DNA of 64,000 nucleotides. Origin: an uncultured Mobiluncus sp. GTDB lineage: Bacteria; Actinomycetota; Actinomycetes; Actinomycetales; Actinomycetaceae. The notes beneath the pieces were generated by a model that made no database searches, had not been told where the DNA came from, and saw only the letters and a list, made by a program, of their open reading frames with translations. The translations under genes were made by a program, and so were the position numbers. Positions 18,116-25,679 of the stretch are shown here, piece after piece. The stretch spans positions 8,442 through 72,441 of the forward strand of contig NZ_CABTWO010000012.1 of assembly GCF_902488535.1 (NCBI RefSeq), given 5' to 3'. Numbering within the stretch: the first letter of the stretch is position 1; every line of letters begins with the position of its first letter.

Positions 18116-18745
18116 TCAGCCACAGTCCGCGTCGTTGTCTTGGACCACGATATAACCGCTGGAAACCGCCCACAACGCGAGGCGCGCCACGGAAGAAAAG
18201 CCGCTTTTCGCCAGCAGCTGGGTGATGTAGGACTTGATGGTGTTTTCGCTCAAATACATCTTTTTCGCGATTTCCTTGCGCGCATAACCCGCGCACACTA
18301 GGCGCAGCACCTGCATCTCGCGCTGGTTCAACTCGTTGGCGCCAAAACTGGGCAGGGCTGTGGCACCGGGGAAACTAGAGTCCCCCTGCATGGTCGAACG
18401 CAGCACAGCCAGCAAATCGGGGGTGGAAATGTTTTTGTACACGAAAGAATCGACCCCGGCCTCTTGGGCTTCCTGTACAAAAGCCGCATCTGGCATGGCG
18501 GTAAAGATGACGACCTTGAGGTTGGGGTGGTCCCGCTTGAGTTTGGCCGATTCGCTCAGGCCAGAAGAATTTTCCGTCACCACGTCCATCAGCACCAGGT
18601 CGACGGGGTGAATCCGCACCGAAGCGTGAATCGCGGCAGCATCGCTGAGTTTGTCGACAACGGTAAAATCGTCCTCGGCAGCAATCGCGGACGCGAGGGA
18701 ATCCAACAGGATAGTCTGATCCTCCACAATGGTTATCCGAGTCAA
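18116..18745 (-). CDS. NarL/LuxR-family response regulator
   Basis: Two-domain DNA-binding response regulator. The receiver domain has acidic residues in ITIVEDQ, the phosphorylation aspartate in VDLVLMDVV, and the conserved lysine in SFVYKNIS. The C-terminal LuxR helix-turn-helix is LNQREMQVLRLVCAGYARKEIAKKMYLSENTIKSYI. A TTG start at 18745 is chosen because GAAAGG lies just upstream and the receiver fold begins there; the frame stays open to 18811 without a better site. First gene of the three-gene signalling operon. Targets are unknown; the CWB2 surface-protein gene upstream is a candidate. Confidence 0.88.
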   Translation of the reverse strand: MTRITIVEDQTILLDSLASAIAAEDDFTVVDKLSDAAAIHASVRIHPVDLVLMDVVTENSSGLSESAKLKRDHPNLKVVIFTAMPDAAFVQEAQEAGVDSFVYKNISTPDLLAVLRSTMQGDSSFPGATALPSFGANELNQREMQVLRLVCAGYARKEIAKKMYLSENTIKSYITQLLAKSGFSSVARLALWAVSSGYIVVQDNDADCG

Positions 18746-18914
18746 TTGCCTTTCCCTTTCCGATTTTCCTATCTGTGACCGCGGTGAAGCCCTGCCGCCT
18801 GTTGCTTGCAAATTTTATCAGGGCGCCCTGGGGATTTGGTTCGAATTGCCGCGAAAGGTGGTGGGGGAGCCGACACGATTCCCCACCACCAACGCTTTCG
18901 CTACAGTGCCAGTT

Positions 18915-20378
18915 TTAGCTGACCGGCAGCGCAACTTCCGGCTTGCCGCCGATATTATCCGCTACGGAAAGCTGCTTGACTACTTGCCCGTCGGAAAGCA
19001 GTTCAAACAGGGGGTAAGAAGATTCTTCCACCACGCGGAAACCCCAGTCTCCATTGCCGCCCCACAGGTAGGACACGTAGGGCTGGCTCGGATTTGCGGG
19101 GTTGTAAACCACGAGGAACACCATCGTTCCGTCCACATCGCTGACATAGACGATGGCATCGGGGTAACCGTCAGAGAAATAGTCTCCACGGTGTTGAATG
19201 CTGATGTGTGTACCCGTCGGCTTTTGCCAGCAGGCATTTTCAGTGTTCGGCATTTGTTCCATCAGGCCCCGAGATTCCGCCGCGTTCCAACTCGCGGTAG
19301 AGCAGGCCTGATCGGTGCCGAGGGGGTACAGCAGCCCCTGGACCAGGGAATTGGTGATTCCAGCAGTTTCACCGCAGGCGGCAATCTGGGCTGCTGCGTC
19401 AGAAACGACACCGCGTCCACCGACAACCGTGATGCCGTCCGCGTTCATCATCCGTGCCCATTCATTGATTCCCGAACCATCCGGCGGGGTCAACAGGATG
19501 ACCCCATCGTTGAAGGCTCCGGCCACCATGGCATCTTTCAAAGCGTGACCGCTGGCCAGATAGACGTGGTGAACCGGGCGGGTTTGCGCCACCCAACTCG
19601 CAATGACTCTAGACGTTTCGTAACGATTCATCCCGCTGAGGCGATTCAGCTGTAAGCCTCCGGCCAGGACATTTGCCTCGGCAGCGGACACTACTCCCTC
19701 GCCACCGAGAATAACTACGCCCTGACTGGGGTGCATTGCCTGAATCTTCGCGGCCGCGGCTTGCAGGCTCGCGGGATTCGTGAAGGTCAAGATGGGTCCG
19801 TCTCTCACCACGGAAGCTGCTACAGCATCGGGTGAACCGGCCCCCGCGTTGCGGGTGACATAGACATGGGTCGGTTGGCCGTGAACTTGTACCCAACGAT
19901 CGGCAATAGCGGAGGCGGTGGCGTTGCGGTCAGGGCCTTGCAGTCGGGAGCTGGAGATGCCGTGTTCGTCAAAAAATGTTTCTGCCAGTTGCTCGACTGC
20001 CCCGTAGCCGCCAAGTATCGTCACATTTTGATATTTTGCCAGAGTCTCGAGGTTCCAGCTCTTTCCATCGGTGAGGAGGATGGGCCCCACGCCCAAGGCG
20101 CCGCCGGGCAGCGCGTCCACAGGGTTGCGTGAGGAAGCCACCAGGAAATGGGGTGAACCCGTCGGGTAGGCGCGATTGGCCACCAGGTCGGAAGTCTCTA
20201 TGGCGTTCGCCCCGCCCAGGCGATCCCAGGCGATACAGCTGTTAGCGGCGTAGGTATCCCCGGTGTCGGCACCTTGCGCCGCGGGCACCAACAAACCGGC
20301 GACAGCCAATGCCGCCACCGCGAATCCTGCTCCGGCCCGACTGAACCGAGAGGGGAAACTTGGGAAAGAAATATTCAT
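18915..20378 (-). CDS. Secreted protein with three CWB2 cell-wall-binding repeats
   Basis: An exported 487-residue protein: signal peptide to about residue 37 (cleavage after AQG), then three putative cell wall binding repeat 2 (CWB2, Pfam PF04122) units at about residues 50-145, 150-250 and 255-365. Each unit begins with a RLxGxxRxxT-like motif (DRLGGANAIETS, SRLQGPDRNATAS, NRLSGMNRYETS) and ends with a glycine-rich VTILGG, VVILGG or ITVVGG strand. The C-terminal 120 residues form a separate domain rich in Tyr/Trp. It has a strong GGAGG ribosome site. Likely non-covalently attached to wall polymer. The C-terminal function is unknown. Confidence 0.85.
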   Translation of the reverse strand: MNISFPSFPSRFSRAGAGFAVAALAVAGLLVPAAQGADTGDTYAANSCIAWDRLGGANAIETSDLVANRAYPTGSPHFLVASSRNPVDALPGGALGVGPILLTDGKSWNLETLAKYQNVTILGGYGAVEQLAETFFDEHGISSSRLQGPDRNATASAIADRWVQVHGQPTHVYVTRNAGAGSPDAVAASVVRDGPILTFTNPASLQAAAAKIQAMHPSQGVVILGGEGVVSAAEANVLAGGLQLNRLSGMNRYETSRVIASWVAQTRPVHHVYLASGHALKDAMVAGAFNDGVILLTPPDGSGINEWARMMNADGITVVGGRGVVSDAAAQIAACGETAGITNSLVQGLLYPLGTDQACSTASWNAAESRGLMEQMPNTENACWQKPTGTHISIQHRGDYFSDGYPDAIVYVSDVDGTMVFLVVYNPANPSQPYVSYLWGGNGDWGFRVVEESSYPLFELLSDGQVVKQLSVADNIGGKPEVALPVS

Positions 20379-20468
20379 GGTTACCTCCTGATATAACGGA
20401 CTCTCACAGGGTATCGGCGCGCCGTGAGCGAGTAACCACCCAAAAGGGTGAAACCGCCCCGGTCGGTT

Positions 20469-21326
20469 TTAATGGCGGGCTTGCGTGTTGACCATCGCCA
20501 GGACCAGGCCGGCTAGGCCGATGATGGTGAGGATGGAGGCGCCCGCGGTCAATAGGCCCAGCGGGGTTAGGGCGGCGGCATGCAGGGCGGCCTCGGAAAG
20601 GGGAATGTCTGTAGTCCGCAGCCAAATCACGCCAATTCCGCTGGCCCCGATGAGGGTCGCGACCAGGGAAACCAACAGGGTAACGCGGTGGGTATGTCCG
20701 AAACGTCGGTCGGTGGCTTCCCGGGGAGTCAGCACCAAACCCCAGGCGGTGGCAATGAGAATCGCGGTGAGCACATCGGAGAGGCGGTGCCACTGGTTGA
20801 GCATCACGGCGATACCGACAAAACTGGTGGTGAGCCAGCCGATAAACACGGCTACGGAACGCCACTTGGGCACGACGACCATGACGATTCCAATCGCCGC
20901 CGTCATCGCTACCGTAGTGTGTCCGCTGGGCAGCGAGTTTGCCAAGCCTTGATAGTCCACGCCCAAGGCGGGGCGGTGAATAATCCAGTGTTTCAGGACC
21001 TGGGTGGTCAGGTTCGCGCCCGCCACCAAAATCAGGACACGAATTCCCAGTTCACGCCGTTTTCTGGCGGCGGCTATCAGAAATACCACCCCGGTCATGG
21101 CGATGAGGGCACCCATAGAAATCGTGTCCAGCGCCGCCGTGTCGGCTCCGAACAGGAACGGCTTGCCACGGCTGACCGCAAATCGGGTCAGGCCGTCGAA
21201 GTTTTGCCCCTTGACTGTAGCGAGGGACTGCTGGGCGATGAGCGCGGCGAGGATTGCGCAGACTACCGCCGCAACCAGTCGGAAAAGCTGGTTGCGGGTT
21301 AGCCGTGGCGCCGAGACCTCACTCAC
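20469..21326 (-). CDS. PAP2-family membrane phosphatase
   Basis: Integral membrane phosphatase of the PAP2/acid phosphatase superfamily, with about seven hydrophobic helices. Motif 1 is KHWIIHRP, motif 2 is LPSGHT, and motif 3 is NQWHRLSDVL with the catalytic histidine. The arginine six residues before that histidine, present in the textbook SRx5Hx3D motif, is not seen here; several actinobacterial members share this variant. Likely substrates are lipid phosphates such as undecaprenyl pyrophosphate or phosphatidic acid. The start is a GTG at 21326 with no ribosome binding site; see the promoter entry at 21333. Confidence 0.85.
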   Translation of the reverse strand: MSEVSAPRLTRNQLFRLVAAVVCAILAALIAQQSLATVKGQNFDGLTRFAVSRGKPFLFGADTAALDTISMGALIAMTGVVFLIAAARKRRELGIRVLILVAGANLTTQVLKHWIIHRPALGVDYQGLANSLPSGHTTVAMTAAIGIVMVVVPKWRSVAVFIGWLTTSFVGIAVMLNQWHRLSDVLTAILIATAWGLVLTPREATDRRFGHTHRVTLLVSLVATLIGASGIGVIWLRTTDIPLSEAALHAAALTPLGLLTAGASILTIIGLAGLVLAMVNTQARH

Positions 21327-21332
21327 GTGTCA

Positions 21333-21338
21333 ATCTTA
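21333..21338 (-). promoter_or_regulatory. Possible -10 element for a leaderless PAP2 transcript
   Basis: On the minus strand TAAGAT lies six bases before the GTG start, the spacing expected if transcription begins at the start codon. No ribosome site is visible. No convincing -35 was identified. Confidence 0.35.
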
Positions 21339-21491
21339 GGTCGGTTATTCAGGGCGTTGCCAGCGCGGTGCGTGTTGTGCCTGTTCACAAGCGGGGTTCG
21401 CGCACGGGTACCGCGGTTACCGGTGTGTCGCGGTGTCGCCGAACACGTAACATCGCTGGGTACGCCACGCCACCGGCCTTGGGCCGTGAAC

Positions 21492-22535
21492 TTAGAACTT
21501 ACCGCCCCCGGAACTAAACGACGTACCCCCGGAACTGAACGAGCCGCCACTGAAATCGGAGCTGTCGCTGCTCTTGGGACGCGCGACTTGGGTTGTGTAT
21601 TCGTTCACAAAGACATCGTTGGAGCCCGTAATCTGGTCCGAACCAGGCACGACGTAATAGGTCGCTCCCGACTGCAGCTGCGCCGTATCGTGCTTTTTCC
21701 TGATCCGGCGCATCACCATGGTGCCGGCACCGCCACCGAGGGCTGCCGCCCCGGCGGCACCGGCAGCGGTGGACTCCAGGGTCATGGGGTGAGGCAGTGG
21801 GTGACTCTCGCTGTAGGGTGTCCCGGCTTTCCATTGTTCCAGGTAATCTGCCACTTGGGTCAGGTAGACCTCCATGCCGTCGTCCCAGTGGTCATCGCCC
21901 AAGGGCTGTTTGACGTGGTAATAGAGCTTCTCGGTGCCATAAACGGTGAAGGCTTTTTCACCATCCCCGTGACCCAGGAACCACAAATCGCGCGAGGTGG
22001 GGTTGATTACCATGAGTACCCCGTTGGCGTCCTTTTCCCCCAAGCCAAGCTGGTTGGCGTTGTAATAGTTCGCTGCCCACTGTTCCGGGGTCTGATAATT
22101 GAAATCGTCCACGGTCACGGCATAGGGCGCAATCCCGTACTTCTCAGCCAAAGCCGCCATCTGCTTTTCCCAGCCGGCAATCTTGGATTTACTAAATACC
22201 CCGGAATGGTCACGGATGAAAGGCGCCGCGGATTTCACATCCGGCTGTCCGCCCACGTAGGGCACCTGCTCCTTATCGGGGAATTCGATGATGTCGCCTA
22301 ATTCGGTATGAGTCAGTTCCGCGGAGGTAGCCGGTTCGTCGCTAGTTTCCGGGGCATCGTCCGGATTAGGGGGCGGAGTCTGCGTCGGCAGTACCCCAGG
22401 TGACGCAACCGATACAGAAAACGCGGCAGGGCTGACTTCTTCGCCCGCCGCTGCGGGCAGGGCGAAACCAACCGACGGAGCCAGAGCCACCGCTAGCGCG
22501 CCCACGGAATAAAGAATCGTCTTACGCATATTCAT
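21492..22535 (-). CDS. TPM-domain protein (YdjH-like), membrane-anchored
   Basis: A 347-residue exported protein: signal/anchor helix at residues 4-27, a Pro/Thr/Glu linker, then a TPM (TLP18.3/Psb32/MOLO-1) domain (about 90-235). Visible TPM features are IRDHSGVFSKSKIAGWEKQM, KYGIAPYAVTVDDF and DANGVLMVINPTSRDLWFLGHGDGE. A second short hydrophobic patch (TAAGAAGAAALGGGAG) follows, and the end is a Ser/Gly-rich tail (SFSSGGTSFSSGGGKF) typical of the family. ATG at 22535 is chosen because GAGGTGAAG precedes it. It starts 10 bases after the zinc-ribbon gene and is surely co-transcribed. Possibly envelope-stress related by analogy with Bacillus YdjH. Confidence 0.82.
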   Translation of the reverse strand: MNMRKTILYSVGALAVALAPSVGFALPAAAGEEVSPAAFSVSVASPGVLPTQTPPPNPDDAPETSDEPATSAELTHTELGDIIEFPDKEQVPYVGGQPDVKSAAPFIRDHSGVFSKSKIAGWEKQMAALAEKYGIAPYAVTVDDFNYQTPEQWAANYYNANQLGLGEKDANGVLMVINPTSRDLWFLGHGDGEKAFTVYGTEKLYYHVKQPLGDDHWDDGMEVYLTQVADYLEQWKAGTPYSESHPLPHPMTLESTAAGAAGAAALGGGAGTMVMRRIRKKHDTAQLQSGATYYVVPGSDQITGSNDVFVNEYTTQVARPKSSDSSDFSGGSFSSGGTSFSSGGGKF

Positions 22536-22545
22536 GATCTTCACC

Positions 22546-23754
22546 TCAATCAAAAAATATCGGCATCAGGAACGGAATAAAGATGGCGCCAAAAATGATG
22601 GCGAGGGGGATGGCGATGCCTAACAGTCCGCCCCAGTACTTGCGCTCGGATACCGGGAACGTGCCCACGAACTTGCCGGTTTGCCCGTTCATCGCATAGT
22701 TGTAGTTTTTGCCTTGGAAATCGACATTCATCAGCCACATCGGCAGGAACACGTATTCGAGTTCCCCGAAAGCCGGTTGGATGGAGGTGTTGATTGTCGA
22801 GACTGTGTCGTAGCCGCTGATTGAGTTCCGCAGCACTTCCTCGGTGGAGTCTTTCATGCGTTCCAAAGCGCGGGGGTTGGCGTCTTGCGCTTCCACGTCA
22901 TATTTGTTGGTCATGAAGCCTGTCAGGTAGGCGGGGGAAAACGCGACCGACTTGGTGTAGTCAAAAGGTTCGATGGATTCCGTGAGCTTATCGGTGACTT
23001 TCGTGGTGCCCGCCACCGGCACGTCCAGGAAAGCGACGTTGGCGCTGCGATACACCTGATATTCCTGATGTTGGGTGTATTCGTATTCCGAATCGGTCCA
23101 GGTGCGGATGTTTTCGCAACTAAAGTTGCCTTCACCGGCGACCGTTGCGTCATACAGCCAGTATGGCACGTAAACGCCTTGGATGTCGTCGACGCTGACC
23201 TGCTTAAACTCTCTGGGAATGAGTTTCAGCCCCTTCATGTTGGCTTTGAAAGCCTCCAAGGCCTGTTCTTTGGTCATCGCAAAGGGAATCATCCGGTCGG
23301 GGACGCGGGTGCTGGTCAGCTGTCCGGTCGCCACGAAGTTGTTGTTGCACCAGGGGCATCGGGCGCTGACCATGTCGGGCGAACCGATGATTTCCCCACC
23401 GCAGGAATTACACTGGAACTGAGCCATTTTCTGTCCGGTCGCTTCGTCCAGATAGGTGGGCGGGGGCTCCACCCAACCGGGTTGACCCTCGGCAGGAGTG
23501 GTGGAAATCTGGGTTTCCGGGGTGGCAGCGGCTCCCGCCCCTCCGGCAGCGCCGGAGCCGCCGGCGCCGGAAGTCCCCGCCTGTTGCGCGTGCGCGGCAT
23601 CGAGTTCCGCGTTGGCTTGGGAGATACCGTTGAACTGGTTGACCTCCTCGACTGTGAATGAAGCCCCGCAAAAGCTGCACTTCATCTTGCCGCTGGGCAC
23701 ATCAAAGTTAATGGGAGCACCGCAGGACGGACATTTTAGCTGCACATCGCTCAC
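22546..23754 (-). CDS. Zinc-ribbon membrane protein (YdjG-like)
   Basis: A 402-residue protein with an N-terminal TFIIB-like zinc ribbon (Cys8, Cys11, Cys26, Cys29: CPSC and CSFC) and an Ala/Gly/Pro linker. A second zinc ribbon follows (CNSC and CPWC, about residues 115-135), then a beta-rich domain (IPFAMTKEQALEAFKANMKG, GVYVPYWLYDATV). One or two C-terminal membrane helices end the protein (GGLLGIAIPLAIIFGAIFIPFLMPIFF). The arrangement matches Bacillus YdjG, whose gene neighbours a TPM-domain gene as here. No SPFH gene (YdjI-like) follows in this window. Function at the membrane unknown. Confidence 0.8.
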   Translation of the reverse strand: MSDVQLKCPSCGAPINFDVPSGKMKCSFCGASFTVEEVNQFNGISQANAELDAAHAQQAGTSGAGGSGAAGGAGAAATPETQISTTPAEGQPGWVEPPPTYLDEATGQKMAQFQCNSCGGEIIGSPDMVSARCPWCNNNFVATGQLTSTRVPDRMIPFAMTKEQALEAFKANMKGLKLIPREFKQVSVDDIQGVYVPYWLYDATVAGEGNFSCENIRTWTDSEYEYTQHQEYQVYRSANVAFLDVPVAGTTKVTDKLTESIEPFDYTKSVAFSPAYLTGFMTNKYDVEAQDANPRALERMKDSTEEVLRNSISGYDTVSTINTSIQPAFGELEYVFLPMWLMNVDFQGKNYNYAMNGQTGKFVGTFPVSERKYWGGLLGIAIPLAIIFGAIFIPFLMPIFFD

Positions 23755-23879
23755 GATCGACTGGCCTCCTTAGCTTGTATCCGCTTGGGGATGAGCAAAA
23801 TTCGCTACAATCCCCAGACTAAAGTGCTGGTCAGGGGAATACACCACCCAAAAGGGTTAAATACCACCAACATTCCAAT

Positions 23880-23885
23880 TAGGAT
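23880..23885 (+). promoter_or_regulatory. Possible -10 element for ispF
   Basis: TAGGAT ends seven bases before the ispF ATG, so the mRNA could start at or next to the start codon. The same bases (AGGA) could instead act as a ribosome binding site 8 bases from the ATG; the sequence cannot decide. Confidence 0.3.
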
Positions 23886-23892
23886 TTTATTC

Positions 23893-24378
23893 ATGGATTT
23901 CCGAGTTGGCCAAGGTTTTGACGCGCATCGTTTTGCTGCCGGTGAGCCGGTGGCGGGCCGCCCGCTCAAGGTGGGGACCCTGTCTTTTCCTGCCCATGCG
24001 CCGCTGGAGGGGCATTCGGATGGTGACGTGGCTGCCCATGCCTTGACCGACGCCCTGCTCACGGCCGCCGGGTTGGGCGACTTGGGCACCAACTTTGGGG
24101 TGTCGCGTCCGGAGTTTGCCGGAGCCGGCGGGGAAGTGTTTTTGAGCGCGGCTATGCAGATGCTGCACGAGGCCGGTTGGGCGGTAATCAATGCCAGCGT
24201 GACTGTTATCGGTCAGGAGCCGCGGCTCGGCCCGCGCTACGCTGAAGCTGAGGCGGCGTTGGGGAATATCCTGGGGGCGCCGGTGTCTTTTTCGGCCACG
24301 ACGACTGATCGCATGGGTTTTACAGGGAATAAGGAAGGACTGGCCGCCCTGGCAATTTGTTTATTGCGTCGAAAATAA
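23893..24378 (+). CDS. ispF: 2-C-methyl-D-erythritol 2,4-cyclodiphosphate synthase
   Basis: Fifth enzyme of the non-mevalonate isoprenoid pathway, releasing CMP from its substrate to form the cyclic diphosphate. The protein begins MDFRVGQGFDAHRF, with zinc ligands Asp10 and His12. The third ligand is in HSDGDVAAHALTDALL, and FSATTTDRMGFTGNKEGLAALA is the conserved C-terminal signature. It is 161 residues, the normal length. The start is placed at ATG 23893; the frame is open back to 23785 but upstream residues do not fit the family. IspD is not adjacent. Confidence 0.95.
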   Translation: MDFRVGQGFDAHRFAAGEPVAGRPLKVGTLSFPAHAPLEGHSDGDVAAHALTDALLTAAGLGDLGTNFGVSRPEFAGAGGEVFLSAAMQMLHEAGWAVINASVTVIGQEPRLGPRYAEAEAALGNILGAPVSFSATTTDRMGFTGNKEGLAALAICLLRRK

Positions 24379-24445
24379 AGTTTCGCCGCAATAGGCCGGA
24401 CGGTCAGTCCTTACGTGTTATGAAGTTTTCGAGGCGAAATAGCCC

Positions 24446-24784
24446 TTAGTTATTGCCGGTCGCGGCGCGGTATTGGTCGATGAGTTTTTGCGGAACGCGG
24501 CCGCGGTCGTTGACCGGAATTCCTTTTTCGCTAGCCCAAGCGCGCACGCGGCGGTTGAGTTCGCGAATCTCACTGTTTGCCGCCGGGGCAGTTCCACGGC
24601 GGCGGCGGCCGGAAACTTTACGTCCAGACTTAATCCAGCGTGCCAGGCTGTCGCGCAGTTCCTTAGCGTGGGTTTCGTTTAAATCAATTTCATAGTTGAC
24701 GTTGTCCAAACCAAAGGTGACCGTCTCGGCTGCGTCCGAGCCGTCAATATCGTCAATCAGAATGGTTTTTACTTTCTTAGCCAT
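24446..24784 (-). CDS. lsr2: Lsr2-family nucleoid protein
   Basis: A small (112-residue) H-NS-like xenogeneic silencer of actinobacteria that bridges AT-rich DNA. The N-terminal oligomerisation domain begins MAKKVKTILIDDIDGSDAAE. A basic linker (SGRKVSGRRRRG) leads to the C-terminal DNA-binding domain with NRRVRAWASEKGIPVNDRGRVP, which contains the AT-minor-groove RGR. A GGAGGG ribosome site precedes the ATG. The AT-rich stretch upstream may let Lsr2 bind its own promoter, as is known in relatives; the AT-rich spacer before flgB is another possible target. Confidence 0.93.
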   Translation of the reverse strand: MAKKVKTILIDDIDGSDAAETVTFGLDNVNYEIDLNETHAKELRDSLARWIKSGRKVSGRRRRGTAPAANSEIRELNRRVRAWASEKGIPVNDRGRVPQKLIDQYRAATGNN

Positions 24785-25106
24785 GTGGTGCCCTCCATAA
24801 GTATGAGTGTATGAATAGTTCTATATTAGACATCGATGAATAATTAATTCAACCCCGGACGGTAACGATTTTCAGAATAAGAGGTTCGATGAATTAAGGT
24901 TGTCTGCCACAATTAGGGGCTCAATTAAGGTTTAGTCCCCGGCAACTAGCGTCATTATTATAAAATACAATTCGGTTATTTGGTTTCATTAAGCACGGAA
25001 GAGGATTTTCAGACGAGCTTGTTTTATCGGCCTGGAAAGAAGTGAATGCAGAGCTTACAGCCGATTTTGAAATAATTTCTGGCACTGGAATTGCACAGAA
25101 ATACCT

Positions 25107-25255
25107 CTAGGGTGTGGAAACTGGGGCCTCCTTGCTGCGAGCATGCGCAAGCTCATAGGCGGTCTGCATATCCAGCCACAGGCGGGCATTACCGATTCCC
25201 GCAAATTCCATATCTTCACTCGCGAACCTCTACAAATCATTATCCAAAGATGGCG
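25107..25255 (-). pseudogene. Possible remnant of a HigA-type antitoxin
   Basis: Translating the minus strand gives GIGNARLWLDMQTAYELAHA before a TAG stop at 25107-25109. This resembles the C-terminal end of HigA/VapI-type XRE antitoxins (the LWLNLQxxYDL signature). Upstream in the same frame there is an in-frame stop (DNDL*RFASEDMEF) and no helix-turn-helix can be found, so the gene is broken. No toxin partner is visible. The match rests on about 20 residues. Confidence 0.35.
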
Positions 25256-25330
25256 ACCCATCCTTGGCGGAATCGTGGAAGTGATCATGAAACGATTCTG
25301 CACGTCAGCGAGGTTTAGAGGGCATTCCGT

Positions 25331-25364
25331 TGCGGTTCTACAGTACTTGCGCTGCGGTTTTACA
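25331..25364. repeat. Two near-identical 12-base direct repeats
   Basis: tgcggttctaca (25331) and tgcggttttaca (25353) start 22 bases apart, about two helical turns. The spacing suggests a protein-binding site, but no nearby regulator is evident. Confidence 0.4.
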
Positions 25365-25502
25365 ACGGTAAGAGGTGCCTCTCTAGGGCAACATTGTGAG
25401 GAATACAGCAGCGTTTCTAGGTCTCTTATTGGCTGGGTATTGGCATTTTGATTTTTTCGACTTAATCGAAAGCGGTTTTCATTGAAATATCAACGAAAAA
25501 CG

Positions 25503-25578
25503 TGGAGCCGCCTGAGAGAATCGAACTCTCGACCTATTCATTACGAGTGAATCGCTCTGCCGACTGAGCTAAGGCGGC
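25503..25578 (-). tRNA. tRNA-Thr (anticodon CGT)
   Basis: On the minus strand a full cloverleaf can be drawn. The acceptor stem is GCCGCCT/AGGCGGC, the D-loop region is TAGCTCAGTCGGCAGAGC, and the anticodon stem ATTCA/TGAAT encloses loop CTCGTAA (anticodon CGT, reading ACG). The T-arm is GAGAGTTCGATTCTCTC. The discriminator is T, followed by an encoded CCA at 25503-25505. Variable loop is short, as for a class I tRNA. Confidence 0.95.
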
Positions 25579-25679
25579 GGTGTGCAAAATGCGCGGGTTT
25601 CATTTTAGCCTGAAACAGAGGTCGTTCCAAACTTTGGCAGGCAGACCCCGCTACCGGTACCAGCGTGCCGCGGGCACGC

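Larger units (their letters stand above)
24785..25502. other. Gene-poor AT-rich region
   Basis: No convincing intact gene. It contains the lsr2 promoter region (AT-rich, 24785-25050), an antitoxin-like remnant (25107-25255) and a pair of 12-base direct repeats (25331-25364). Short open frames here show no recognisable protein features. Confidence 0.5.

Noticed and set aside
25055..25303. 82-codon minus-strand frame near the antitoxin remnant
   Set aside because: It is out of frame with the HigA-like residues and has no features of its own.
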